64,000 bases of DNA from Aurantimonas coralicida DSM 14790 (GTDB lineage Bacteria > Pseudomonadota > Alphaproteobacteria > Rhizobiales > Rhizobiaceae), in the NCBI RefSeq assembly GCF_000421645.1, contig NZ_ATXK01000003.1, positions 186,001 to 250,000 of the forward strand, written 5' to 3'. Both the position numbers and the translations under genes were made by a program. Under the pieces are notes generated by a model. The model was not told where the DNA came from. It saw nothing but the letters and a program-made list of their open reading frames with translations, and searched no databases. Within the stretch, counting starts at the first letter, position 1, and each line of letters opens with the position of its first letter. Of the stretch, positions 51,718 through 61,081 are shown in pieces.

Positions 51718-53145
51718 ATGAACGAAACCCGACCGTTCCGGCCCGATATCGGCGCAGGGCGCCTCGCTTCCGACAAGCTGGCGGGCAATTTCTCTGACAT
51801 CCATCCGCCGCTCGAGCAGCACGAGGCGCTGGTCGAGGCCGATCGTTGCTATTTCTGCTACGACGCGCCGTGCATGACGGCCTGTCCGACGTCGATCGAC
51901 ATCCCGCTGTTCATCCGCGAGATCCAGGCCGGCAACCCGACCGGCGCGGCGAAGACCATCCTCTCGTCGAACATACTCGGCGGTATGTGCGCCCGGGTCT
52001 GCCCGACCGAGACCTTGTGCGAGGAGGTCTGTGTCCGCGAAGTGGGCGAGGGCAAGCCGGTGAAGATCGGCCTCCTGCAGCGCTATGCGACCGACCATCT
52101 GATGGAGGCGGGGGAGCATCCCTTCACCCGCGCCGAGCCGACCGGCAAGACGATCGCCGTGGTCGGCGCCGGGCCCGCCGGCCTCTCCTGCGCCCATCGG
52201 CTCGCCCTGCACGGTCACGACGTCACGCTCTATGACGCACGGCCCAAGCCCGGCGGCCTCAACGAATATGGCATCGCCGCCTACAAGGCGACGGAACAGT
52301 TCGCCCAGCGCGAAGTGGACTTCATCCTCTCCATCGGCGGCATCACGCTGGAGACCGGCAAGGCGCTCGGTCGCGACATCCATCTCGCCGATCTGCGCCG
52401 CGACTACGACGCGGTCTTCCTCGGGCTCGGTCTGGCCGGCGTCAACGCCCTCGGCGCCGAGGGCGAGACGAGCAGCGGTTCGGCCGACGCCGTCGCTTGG
52501 ATCGCGGATCTCCGCCAGACCACCGATCTCACCAACCTGCCGGTCGGCCGCCGCGTCGTCGTCATCGGCGGCGGCATGACCGCCGTCGACGCGGCCGTGC
52601 AGGCCAAGGCGCTCGGCGCGGAGGAGGTGACCATTGCCTATCGCCGGGGCCAGGACGCCATGAACGCCTCGGCCTACGAGCAGGAGATCGCCCAGACCCG
52701 CGGCGTGCAGATCCGCTGCCATCTGCAGCCAAAGCGCATTCTCGCCGAGGGGGGCCATGTCCGCGGCATCGAACTGGAGCGCACGACCATCGAGAACGGC
52801 CGGCTGACGGGCACCGGCGAGACGGTGACCATCGAGGCCGACCAGATCTTCAAGGCGATCGGCCAGAGCTTCCTGCCCGATGGCCTCGACGACGAGAGCG
52901 ACGGCATCGCGCTGGAGCGCGGGCGCATCCGCGTCGATGCCGAGCGACGCACGTCGCTCAAGGGCGTGTGGGCCGGCGGCGACTGCATTTTCGAGGGCGA
53001 GGACCTCACCGTCGTGGCCGTCGAGGACGGCAAGGTCGCAGCCGAAAGCATCCATGCGGAGCTGGCGGCGGAGAAGGGGCTCGGCGCCCGGATCGCTGGT
53101 GTCATGTCCGATGCGGTCGAAGCACTGACCCCCGGTCGGATCTAG
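51718..53145 (+). CDS. preT: NAD(P)-dependent dihydropyrimidine dehydrogenase subunit PreT
   Basis: A 475-residue FAD/Fe-S protein. The N-terminal Cys-rich region has CYFCYDAPCMTACP at about 44-57, and CARVCPTETLCEEVC further on. The FAD motif is VVGAGPAGLSCA and the NAD(P) motif VVIGGGMTAVDAA. It passes electrons from NADH to PreA for reduction of uracil and thymine. The ATG at 51718 has GAGGGGG nine bases before it; the ATG at 51709 is too close to that site. It is encoded 12 bases upstream of preA. Confidence 0.93.
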   Translation: MNETRPFRPDIGAGRLASDKLAGNFSDIHPPLEQHEALVEADRCYFCYDAPCMTACPTSIDIPLFIREIQAGNPTGAAKTILSSNILGGMCARVCPTETLCEEVCVREVGEGKPVKIGLLQRYATDHLMEAGEHPFTRAEPTGKTIAVVGAGPAGLSCAHRLALHGHDVTLYDARPKPGGLNEYGIAAYKATEQFAQREVDFILSIGGITLETGKALGRDIHLADLRRDYDAVFLGLGLAGVNALGAEGETSSGSADAVAWIADLRQTTDLTNLPVGRRVVVIGGGMTAVDAAVQAKALGAEEVTIAYRRGQDAMNASAYEQEIAQTRGVQIRCHLQPKRILAEGGHVRGIELERTTIENGRLTGTGETVTIEADQIFKAIGQSFLPDGLDDESDGIALERGRIRVDAERRTSLKGVWAGGDCIFEGEDLTVVAVEDGKVAAESIHAELAAEKGLGARIAGVMSDAVEALTPGRI

Positions 53146-53157
53146 GGAGAACGAGCC

Positions 53158-54501
53158 ATGGCCAATCTCGCGACGAACTTTCTCGGCATCTCCTCGCCGA
53201 ATCCGTTCTGGCTCGCCTCGGCGCCGCCGACCGACAAGGAATACAATGTCCAGCGCGCCTTCGAGCAGGGCTGGGGCGGGGTCGTCTGGAAGACCCTCGG
53301 CGAGGACCCGCCGGTGGTCAATGTCAACGGCCCGCGCTACGGCGCGATCTATGGCCCGGACCGGCGGCTGCTGGGTCTGAACAATATCGAGCTGATCACC
53401 GACAGGGCGCTCGATACGAACCTCGAGGAAATCGCGCGGGTCAAGCGCAACTGGCCCGACCGGGCGATGATCGTGTCGCTGATGGTGCCCTGCGAGGAGG
53501 CGCCCTGGCAGAAGATCCTCGCCCTCGTCGAGGAGACCGGCGCCGACGGTGTGGAACTGAATTTCGGCTGCCCGCACGGCATGAGCGAGCGCGGCATGGG
53601 CGCGGCGGTCGGTCAGGTGCCCGAATATATCGAGATGGTCGCGCGCTGGTGCAAGCAGCACTCGAAGCTGCCGGTCATCGTCAAGCTGACCCCGAACATC
53701 ACCGACATCCGCTTTCCGGCCCGGGCGGCCAGGAAGGGCGGCGCCGACGCGGTGTCGCTGATCAACACCATCTCGTCGATCGTCTCCATCGACCTCGACA
53801 ATTTCGCCCCGACCCCGTCCATCGACGGCAAGGGCAGCCATGGCGGCTATTGCGGCCCGGCGGTCAAGCCGATCGCGCTCAACATGGTGGCGGAGATCGC
53901 CCGCGATCCCGAGACGGCCGGAATGCCCATGTCGGGCATTGGCGGCATCACCACCTGGCGCGACGCGGCGGAGTTCATCGCGCTTGGCTGCGGCACCGTG
54001 CAGGTCTGCACGGCGGCGATGACCTACGGCTTCAAGGTGGTGAAGGAGATGAGCTCCGGCCTGTCCGACTGGATGGACGAGAAGGGCTATGCCTCGATCG
54101 AGGATTTCCGCGGCCGCGCCGCACCCAACGTCACCGACTGGCAGTATCTCAACCTCAACTACGTCACCAAGGCGCGGATCGACCAGGACAAGTGCATCTC
54201 CTGCGGGCGCTGCCACATCGCCTGCGAGGACACCTCGCATCAGGCGATCACCAGCATGGTCGACGGCATCCGCAAGTTCGAGGTGATCGACGAGGAATGC
54301 GTCGGCTGCAATCTGTGCGTCGACGTCTGCCCGGTCGAGGACTGCATCACCATGGAGCGGATCACCGGCTTCGATCCGCGCACCAAGCGGCCGATCCCCG
54401 ACACCTACGGCAACTGGACGAGCCATCCGAACAATCCGATGGCGAAGGAGCGCCAGCAGCACGCCGCCGAGCCGGTGGTGCTGCCCGACGCCGCCGAGTG
54501 A
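53158..54501 (+). CDS. preA: NAD(P)-dependent dihydropyrimidine dehydrogenase subunit PreA
   Basis: A 447-residue FMN/Fe-S enzyme that reduces uracil to dihydrouracil. The FMN barrel starts GISSPNPFWLASAPPTDK, and Cys138 in LNFGCPHGMSERGMG is the catalytic acid. KLTPNITDI and GIGGITTW bind FMN phosphate. The C-terminal ferredoxin domain has CISCGRCHIACED and CVGCNLCVDVCPVEDC, two [4Fe-4S] motifs, one with unusual spacing. It forms the catalytic half of the PreTA complex. The stop is followed after 93 bases by an FAD dehydrogenase gene. Confidence 0.95.
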   Translation: MANLATNFLGISSPNPFWLASAPPTDKEYNVQRAFEQGWGGVVWKTLGEDPPVVNVNGPRYGAIYGPDRRLLGLNNIELITDRALDTNLEEIARVKRNWPDRAMIVSLMVPCEEAPWQKILALVEETGADGVELNFGCPHGMSERGMGAAVGQVPEYIEMVARWCKQHSKLPVIVKLTPNITDIRFPARAARKGGADAVSLINTISSIVSIDLDNFAPTPSIDGKGSHGGYCGPAVKPIALNMVAEIARDPETAGMPMSGIGGITTWRDAAEFIALGCGTVQVCTAAMTYGFKVVKEMSSGLSDWMDEKGYASIEDFRGRAAPNVTDWQYLNLNYVTKARIDQDKCISCGRCHIACEDTSHQAITSMVDGIRKFEVIDEECVGCNLCVDVCPVEDCITMERITGFDPRTKRPIPDTYGNWTSHPNNPMAKERQQHAAEPVVLPDAAE

Positions 54502-54594
54502 CGCGACACGGCGTCGCGCGGAGGCGACGGCCGTAGGCATCTCCTGGCTGACGGAGGGCGGCATCGGGACAAGCATCGGGGGGAGGGGACCGAT

Positions 54595-56256
54595 TTGAGC
54601 GAACGCACCGATGCGGTCGTCGTGGGCGCTGGCCTGGCCGGACTGGTGGCGGCGAGCGAACTGGCCGACGCCGGACGCCGCGTCGTCATCGTTGATCAGG
54701 AGAGCGCCGATCATCTCGGCGGGCAGGCCTTCTGGTCGCTCGGTGGCCTGTTCATGGTGGACACCCCCGAACAGCGCCGCCTGGGCATTCGCGACAGCCG
54801 CGAACTGGCGCTGCAGGATTGGCTGGGCTCGGCCGGCTTCGACCGCGAGGAGGATCACTGGCCGCGCATCGTCGCCGAGGCCTATGTGGACTTCGCCGCC
54901 GGCGAGATGCGGTCCTGGCTGCATGCGATGGGCCTGCGCTGGTTTCCGGTCGTCGGCTGGGCCGAGCGCGGCGGCAGCCTGGCCACCGGCCATGGCAATT
55001 CCGTGCCGCGCTTTCACATCACCTGGGGTACCGGTCCCGGTGTGCTCGCGCCCTTCGAGCGGCGCGTGCGCGCGCACATGGCGGCCGGGCGCATCATCCT
55101 GAAAGGCCGCCACCGGGTCAGCGAATTGCGGATCGTCGATGGCACGGCGACGGGCGTTGCGGGCGAAATCCTCGCCCCGGCCACGACGGCCCGCGGAGAA
55201 ACCTCGTCCCGCGCGGTGATCGGCGATTTCGAGATCGAGGCCGGCGCGATCCTGCTGACGGCCGGCGGGGTCGGCGGCAATCACGAGATGGTACGGTGCA
55301 ACTGGCCGGTCGCGCGGCTCGGACCGGCGCCGCAGAAGATGATCTCGGGCGTTCCAGCCCATGTCGACGGTCGCATGCTGGAGATCGCCGAGGCGGCCGG
55401 CGGCCGCGTCATCAACCGCGACCGCATGTGGCACTATACCGAGGGTGTCACCAATCACGACCCGATCTGGCCGATGCACGGCATCCGCATCCTGCCCGGC
55501 CCGTCGTCCCTGTGGTTCGATGCGCTCGGCAATCGCATGGAGCCGCCGGCACTGCCGGGTTTCGACACGCTGGCGACCCTCAAGCGGATCCTGTCGACCG
55601 GCCATTGCCATTCCTGGTTCGTGCTGACCCAGTCGATCATCAAGAAGGAATTCGCGCTGTCCGGGTCCGAACAGAACCCGGACATGACCGGCAAGGACTG
55701 GCGCGCCGTGCTGCGCAACCGGCGCGGCCGCAATGCACCGCCACCGGTCGAGGCGTTCAAGCGGCATGGCGAGGATTTCGTCGTTGCCGACACATTGGGC
55801 GAACTGGTCGACGGCATGAACGCGATTGCCGGCGAGCCGAGGCTCGACCGGGCGCATCTGGAAGCGCAGATCGTCGCGCGCGATCGCGAGATCGCCAACC
55901 CCTTCTCCAAGGATGCGCAGATCATCGCGCTGCGCGGCGCCCGCCGGTATCTGGGCGACCGGCTGATCCGGACCGCCAGGCCCCATGCGATCCTCGATCC
56001 CGCCCATGGACCGCTGATCGCTGTCCGCCTGAACGTCCTGACGCGCAAGACTCTCGGCGGTCTTCATGCGGATCTGGACGGCCGGGTGCTCGCGGCGGAC
56101 GATCGGCCCATCCCGGGATTGTATGCCGCTGGCGAGATCGCCGGCTTCGGCGGCGGCGGCTACCACGGATACAATGCGCTCGAAGGCGGCTTTCTTGGCG
56201 GCTGCCTGTTCTCCGGACGCCGCGCCGGCCGGTATGCAGCCAAAGCCACAGGTTGA
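54595..56256 (+). CDS. FAD-binding dehydrogenase (KstD/fumarate reductase flavoprotein-like)
   Basis: A 553-residue flavoprotein. The FAD loop is VVVGAGLAGLVAASEL; HLGGQAFWSLGGLF follows. The C-terminal FAD-binding part ends PGLYAAGEIAGFGGGG with YHGYNALEGGFLGGCLFSGR. Together they fit the FAD_binding_2 family that includes ketosteroid dehydrogenases and fumarate reductases. The substrate is unknown. A TTG start at 54595 is used with GGGGAGGGG upstream. It has no obvious place in pyrimidine degradation and may be a passenger; it is followed by a c-di-GMP gene after 141 bases. Confidence 0.82.
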   Translation: MSERTDAVVVGAGLAGLVAASELADAGRRVVIVDQESADHLGGQAFWSLGGLFMVDTPEQRRLGIRDSRELALQDWLGSAGFDREEDHWPRIVAEAYVDFAAGEMRSWLHAMGLRWFPVVGWAERGGSLATGHGNSVPRFHITWGTGPGVLAPFERRVRAHMAAGRIILKGRHRVSELRIVDGTATGVAGEILAPATTARGETSSRAVIGDFEIEAGAILLTAGGVGGNHEMVRCNWPVARLGPAPQKMISGVPAHVDGRMLEIAEAAGGRVINRDRMWHYTEGVTNHDPIWPMHGIRILPGPSSLWFDALGNRMEPPALPGFDTLATLKRILSTGHCHSWFVLTQSIIKKEFALSGSEQNPDMTGKDWRAVLRNRRGRNAPPPVEAFKRHGEDFVVADTLGELVDGMNAIAGEPRLDRAHLEAQIVARDREIANPFSKDAQIIALRGARRYLGDRLIRTARPHAILDPAHGPLIAVRLNVLTRKTLGGLHADLDGRVLAADDRPIPGLYAAGEIAGFGGGGYHGYNALEGGFLGGCLFSGRRAGRYAAKATG

Positions 56257-56397
56257 AAAACCGGCGAAAATAATTCGCGCGACCCGTCGTCACGTAACCG
56301 TGAAGTAACCTAGCCGAAGCATTCTTCTGTCAGAACTGCTGCGTGCGCGTCGAGAATGCGGTTGCCTGAAATGGCAGCCGATTGGGAAATGAGCTGT

Positions 56398-58842
56398 ATG
56401 TCGATCCATTTGCGTCTCATTATCGGCAGTTCGATCTTCGCGGTGCTGGCGCTCCTGTTCGCGGCCTTTTCCTATCATTCCCAGTCCGTCTCCCTCGGTT
56501 TCGCGCAGAATTTCTACGACGGCGGGATCGATCCGCTGGGGCGGCTTCAGGTCGCCAAGGGCAAGACGGTCGCATTGGCCGAGAGCCTCGGCGCCCAGGA
56601 GACAGCCAGCGGCAGCGACGCGCAGGTCCGGCTGGAACCGGCGATGCGCACCATCTCCTCGATCAAGGCCGACGTGCAGACAGCCCTCGCCCAGTCCGGC
56701 TCCGCCGAGGTTCAGGCCATCCTGTCCGAGCTCCTGTATCCGTTGAGCCGGCTGGAAGCCTCCGGCGGCAACATGTCGGCCCGCATGGCGGCCCGCGAGA
56801 TCGCCAGCACCGCGCTGGTTCTCGACCGCGCGGTCACGGCGATGAACGCCGACCTGGTTCAGACCAAGGCCGAGGCGGTCGGCGCCATCGAAAGCGCGCG
56901 GTTGCGCAATTTCGCCGGCCTGGCTGCGATCCTCATCGGCATGGCGGGCTTTGCCGTCTTCCTGTCGCGCTCCGTCGGCGCCTCGCTGCGGCGGGTGTCG
57001 GGCCTTGCCCGCAACCTGGCCAGCGGCATCGAGTGCGACATGATCGAGGCCCGCGGCCCGAGCGAGGTGCGCGATGTTCTGAATGCCCTTCGCCAGATGC
57101 AGGAGCATTGCGAGAAGCTCGAGACGATGATGCTCGACAAGGTCGACCTGATGGCCGGCCGGCTCAACACGCAGCAGGACCAGCTGACCGCGGCCCTGAA
57201 CAACATGACCCAGGCGCTCTGCATGCTGGACGGCCAGAAGCGCATGATCCTGTGCAACGAGACCTTCACCGAACTCTTCGGCGATCATCCGGCGGGCACC
57301 AACGCCCGCGACTTCTTCACCGATGCGCGGCTGACCGGCCGTGTCGCCCCGAACGACACGGCGTCGCATGTCCAGGAAGTCGGCGAGGGTCAGATCATGG
57401 AAGTGAAGCGTCGCGGCATGTCCGGCGACGGCCTTCTGATCACCTTCGAGGACATCACCGAGCGCGAGGCCATCGCCCGGCGCCTGCAGCATCTCTCCGG
57501 CCACGACGCCCTGACCGAACTGCCCAATCGCGGCGTCTTCGCCGAAATCCTCGACGAGGCGCTCGGCAAGGGCCGCAAGGCGCTGACCATCGCGGTCATC
57601 GACATTCGCGGCTTCAAGACCATCAACGACACCTATGGCCATCCCGTCGGCGACGCCATCCTGCGCCAGTGCGGTGCGCGGCTGATCGAGAAGGCCGGCA
57701 CGAAGGCGACGGTTGCGCGCCTCGGCGGCAACGAATTCGCCGTCATCCTCCTCGGCGGCCGCTCCGCCGCCGATGCCGAGGATCTCGCTCGTTCGATGGT
57801 CGCCAGCTTCGACGAGCCCTTCGAGGTCGAGGGGCGCAACATCAGCGCCGCCGGCAGCGTCGGCGCCCTTTATGTTGCAGGCGGCAAGCGGCCCGAGGAT
57901 CTCGACGCCGCGATCGCGCTGCAAAATTGCGACCTCGCGCTCTACCAGGCCAAGCAGTCGGCCGGCAGCAGCTACCGCATGTTCCAGCCGAGCATGCGCC
58001 AGAAGCTGCAGCAGCGCCGCGAACTGGAGATCGACCTGCAGAAGGCGATCGAAGAGGGCCAGTTCGAGCTGTTCTACCAGCCCTTCGTCGATACCGGGCG
58101 CCGCGCGATCAGCGGCTTCGAGGCCCTGCTGCGCTGGAACCACCCGGAACGCGGCCGCGTCAGCCCCTCCACCTTCATCCCGCTGGCCGAGGAAACCGGG
58201 CTGATTACCCAGATCGGCCTGTGGGCGCTGGAAACCGCCTGCGAGCAGGCGTCGAGCTGGGTCAGCGATCTCGCCATCTCGGTCAACCTCTCGGCGGTGC
58301 AGTTCAAGAGCCCGACCCTCGTCGCCGATGTGCGGCGCGTTCTGGCCAAGTCCGGGCTGCAGCCGTCGCGACTGCAGATCGAGGTCACCGAATCCCTGTT
58401 CCTCGACGAGGGCGACAAGGTGCTCTCGATCCTGACGGAATTCCGCCGGATGGGCCTGACCATCTCGATGGACGATTTCGGCACCGGCTATTCCTCGCTC
58501 GGCTATCTGAACCGCTTCCCCTTCGACAAGATCAAGATCGACCAGTCCTTCGTGCGCGACATGTCGCGGCCGGAGAACATCGCCATCGTGCGTTCGGTCA
58601 TCGGCCTGTCCAACGCCCTCGACATGCGGGTCATCGCCGAGGGTATCGAGACGCCGGAGCAGATGCGCATTCTCTACGCCGAGGGATGCCGCGAGATGCA
58701 GGGCTATTATTTCTCGCGGCCGCGCCCGGCTTCGGACCTGCCGAAGATGCTGGTCGAGATCGCCGACCGCTGGCCGCATGAATTCGAGGCGCTGACCCAG
58801 GACGCGATCGAGCCGCGCAGCACCGCGGCCACCGCCGCCTGA
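56398..58842 (+). CDS. GGDEF-EAL protein with degenerate GGDEF motif
   Basis: An 814-residue membrane protein. A first helix (IGSSIFAVLALLFAAF) and a second one near 185 flank a periplasmic sensor region. After a short HAMP-like part comes a PAS-like domain (CMLDGQKRMILCNETFTELFG), then GGDEF and EAL domains. The GGDEF core reads LGGNEF (442-447), with Asn replacing the catalytic Asp. The EAL domain keeps its ligands: GFEALLRW (EAL at 575), EVTES, DDFGTG at 692 and KIDQSF. It is probably a c-di-GMP phosphodiesterase whose GGDEF part acts as a regulatory domain. The ATG at 56398 is preferred over 56356 and 56389. Confidence 0.88.
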   Translation: MSIHLRLIIGSSIFAVLALLFAAFSYHSQSVSLGFAQNFYDGGIDPLGRLQVAKGKTVALAESLGAQETASGSDAQVRLEPAMRTISSIKADVQTALAQSGSAEVQAILSELLYPLSRLEASGGNMSARMAAREIASTALVLDRAVTAMNADLVQTKAEAVGAIESARLRNFAGLAAILIGMAGFAVFLSRSVGASLRRVSGLARNLASGIECDMIEARGPSEVRDVLNALRQMQEHCEKLETMMLDKVDLMAGRLNTQQDQLTAALNNMTQALCMLDGQKRMILCNETFTELFGDHPAGTNARDFFTDARLTGRVAPNDTASHVQEVGEGQIMEVKRRGMSGDGLLITFEDITEREAIARRLQHLSGHDALTELPNRGVFAEILDEALGKGRKALTIAVIDIRGFKTINDTYGHPVGDAILRQCGARLIEKAGTKATVARLGGNEFAVILLGGRSAADAEDLARSMVASFDEPFEVEGRNISAAGSVGALYVAGGKRPEDLDAAIALQNCDLALYQAKQSAGSSYRMFQPSMRQKLQQRRELEIDLQKAIEEGQFELFYQPFVDTGRRAISGFEALLRWNHPERGRVSPSTFIPLAEETGLITQIGLWALETACEQASSWVSDLAISVNLSAVQFKSPTLVADVRRVLAKSGLQPSRLQIEVTESLFLDEGDKVLSILTEFRRMGLTISMDDFGTGYSSLGYLNRFPFDKIKIDQSFVRDMSRPENIAIVRSVIGLSNALDMRVIAEGIETPEQMRILYAEGCREMQGYYFSRPRPASDLPKMLVEIADRWPHEFEALTQDAIEPRSTAATAA

Positions 58843-58881
58843 GCGGTGGGCGAGCGCAATCCGTCCGACCGCGAGTGAACG

Positions 58882-59544
58882 TCAATCCCGTGGCCGGATG
58901 CCGTTGAGGACGACCGACAGCACGGCCTGCGCGGTCTGCTCGCGGAAGCCGGGCGCATCGACCTGACGGCCGACGATCGCGCGGATCTGCACGTCGAAAT
59001 CGGCATAGTGCTGGGTCGTCGCCCAGATCATGAAGATCAGATGGTACGGATCGACCGGTGCGAGCTGGCCACGATCGACCCAGTCCCGAATGACCCGCGC
59101 CTTCACGTCGACGAGCTGCTTGAGCCGGGTGGCGAGAAAGTCGCCGACCACCGGGGCCCCGGCCAGGACCTCGTTGGCGAACAGGCGCGAGGCGGCCGGA
59201 TTGTCTTCCGACATGGCGAGCTTGGCGGTGATGTAGCGGCGCAGCTCCTCGATCGGGTCGCCGTCGGCGTTCATCGCTTCCAGCGGCGCCAGCCAGTCGT
59301 CCAGCGTGTGCTCCAGCACCGCCCGGTAGATGTCCTGCTTGCGGCGGAAATAATAGAGGAGATTCGGCTTCGACATCTTCGCCCGCACGGCGATCTGGTC
59401 GACGGTCGATCCCCGGAAGCCGTTGACCGAAAACACTTCGAGCGCGGCGTCCAGGATGATCTCGCGGTTGATCGCCTGGATGCGGGTCGGCTGGCGGTCG
59501 CCATGCGGCAACTCTGTGCCGGAATGCTCGACTGTCTGGTCCAC
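58882..59544 (-). CDS. rutR: RutR-like TetR regulator of pyrimidine catabolism
   Basis: A 220-residue TetR protein. The DNA-binding part has IILDAALEVFSVNGFRGSTVDQIAVRAKMSKPNLLYYFRRKQDIY in pieces. The C-terminal domain matches the YcdC/RutR ligand-binding region (LLAGAPVV-like VLAGAPVVGDFLATRL, MIWATTQHYADFD). RutR senses uracil and represses pyrimidine-degradation genes. The GTG at 59544 with GGAGAGG nine bases before it is preferred over a GTG at 59589. It is divergent from the transaminase gene, with a near-perfect RutR operator between. Confidence 0.87.
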   Translation of the reverse strand: MDQTVEHSGTELPHGDRQPTRIQAINREIILDAALEVFSVNGFRGSTVDQIAVRAKMSKPNLLYYFRRKQDIYRAVLEHTLDDWLAPLEAMNADGDPIEELRRYITAKLAMSEDNPAASRLFANEVLAGAPVVGDFLATRLKQLVDVKARVIRDWVDRGQLAPVDPYHLIFMIWATTQHYADFDVQIRAIVGRQVDAPGFREQTAQAVLSVVLNGIRPRD

Positions 59545-59656
59545 GCGTTCCGCCCTCTCCAAACCGGAGTCTGCCCGCCTATTTTGCACTGCGATATTCT
59601 GCGCAGATCTTCAGCAGGACGCTTGACCGGTTCCTGACGACCTTCTAGCCTCGCTT

Positions 59657-59672
59657 TTGACCAATTAGTCAA
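59657..59672. promoter_or_regulatory. RutR-type operator between rutR and the transaminase gene
   Basis: TTGACCAATTAGTCAA fits the RutR consensus TTGACCANNTGGTCAA at every defined base but one (A for G in the right half). It lies 112 bases from the rutR start and 49 bases from the transaminase start, so one site could control both. Confidence 0.75.
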
Positions 59673-59721
59673 GATTTCGGACGATCCGGGCTTCGGAACC
59701 GTCCCATTGAGGCGGCAGCCG

Positions 59722-61050
59722 ATGAACGAGAACGCACCGATCGCGCCCAACAATCTCGAAGCCTTCTGGATGCCGTTCACCGCGAACCGGCAGTTCAAGC
59801 AGACGCCGCGCATGTTCGTCGCGGCCAAGGACATGCACTACACCACGTCCGACGGGCGCCAGGTACTGGATGGCACCGCCGGCCTGTGGTGCGTCAATGC
59901 CGGCCATTGCCGGCCGCGGATCGTCGAGGCGATCCAGAAGCAGGCGGCCGAGCTCGACTACGCGCCGGCCTTCCAGATGGGACATCCGAAGGCCTTCGAA
60001 CTGGCCTCGCGCCTTGCCGCGATCGCGCCGTCCGGCCTCGACCACGTGTTCTTCACCAATTCCGGCTCCGAGTCGGTCGAGACCGCGCTGAAGATCGCGC
60101 TCGCCTATCACCGGGCGAAGGGCGATGGAGCCCGCTTCCGCCTGATCGGGCGTGAGCGCGGCTATCACGGGGTCAATTTCGGCGGCATCTCGGTCGGCGG
60201 CATTGTCGGCAACCGCAAGATGTTCGGCACGCTCCTGACCGGCGTCGACCACATGCGCCACACCCACGATCCGGTCCGCAACGGCTATTCCAGCGGCGAG
60301 ACCGAGCATGGCGCCGAACTGGCCGACGACCTCCTGCGCATCGCCACCCTGCACGATCCCTCGACCATCGCGGCGGTGATCGTCGAGCCGGTGGCCGGTT
60401 CGACCGGCGTCCTGCCGCCGCCGAAGGGCTATCTGAAGCGGCTGCGCGAGATCTGCGACCAGCACGGTATCCTGCTCATCTTCGACGAGGTGATCACCGG
60501 CTACGGGCGCATGGGCACGGCCTTCGCCGCCGATTATTTCGGCGTGACACCGGACATCATGGTCACCGCCAAGGGCCTGACCAACGGCGTCATCCCGATG
60601 GGCGCAGTCTATGTGAAGGACGAGATCTACGACGCCTTCATGGGCGGCGCCGAGCATCTGATCGAGTTCGCTCACGGCTATACCTATTCCGGCAACCCGA
60701 TCGCCGCGGCGGCGGGTCTCGCAACGCTGGAGACCTACAAGGAAGACGGGCTGTTCGAGCGGGCGAAGGCGCTGGAGCCGGTCTGGGCCGAGGCGATCCA
60801 TTCGCTGAAGGGCGAGCCCCATGTGATCGACATCCGCACCATCGGCCTGATCGGCGCCATCGAGCTGGAGCCGATCGCCGGGGAGCCGACCAAGCGGGCC
60901 TTCTCGGCCTTCCTGGAAGCCTACGAAAAGGGGCTGTTGATCCGCACCACCGGCGATATCATCGCCCTGTCGCCGCCGCTGATGATCTCCGAGGACCAGA
61001 TCGGCGAGATCGTCGAAACGCTGCGCGGCATCCTGAAGACCCTCGCCTGA
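59722..61050 (+). CDS. Class III aminotransferase, beta-alanine:pyruvate type
   Basis: A 442-residue PLP enzyme. N-terminal FWMPFTANRQFKQTPRM is typical of omega-amino acid:pyruvate transaminases. SGSESVETALKIAL and GRERGYHGVNFGG lie in the large domain; IFDEVITGYGRMG contains the conserved Asp; TAKGLTNGVIPMG has the PLP Lys. It would convert beta-alanine, the end product of uracil reduction, to malonate semialdehyde. ATG at 59722 with GAGGCGG upstream. It is followed by the carbamoyl hydrolase gene 31 bases later. Confidence 0.9.
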   Translation: MNENAPIAPNNLEAFWMPFTANRQFKQTPRMFVAAKDMHYTTSDGRQVLDGTAGLWCVNAGHCRPRIVEAIQKQAAELDYAPAFQMGHPKAFELASRLAAIAPSGLDHVFFTNSGSESVETALKIALAYHRAKGDGARFRLIGRERGYHGVNFGGISVGGIVGNRKMFGTLLTGVDHMRHTHDPVRNGYSSGETEHGAELADDLLRIATLHDPSTIAAVIVEPVAGSTGVLPPPKGYLKRLREICDQHGILLIFDEVITGYGRMGTAFAADYFGVTPDIMVTAKGLTNGVIPMGAVYVKDEIYDAFMGGAEHLIEFAHGYTYSGNPIAAAAGLATLETYKEDGLFERAKALEPVWAEAIHSLKGEPHVIDIRTIGLIGAIELEPIAGEPTKRAFSAFLEAYEKGLLIRTTGDIIALSPPLMISEDQIGEIVETLRGILKTLA

Positions 61051-61081
61051 CGGCACCGCAACAGATCGAGAGAGTGACCCC

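Noticed and set aside
51640-56166. A 1508-codon open frame on the minus strand
   Set aside because: It lies opposite preT, preA and the FAD dehydrogenase, which have clear motifs and ribosome sites. Its product is a low-complexity Arg/Asp/His/Gly mix without domains; long antisense frames are common in GC-rich DNA.
56290-58779. An 829-codon minus-strand frame
   Set aside because: Antisense to the GGDEF-EAL gene, which carries intact EAL motifs.
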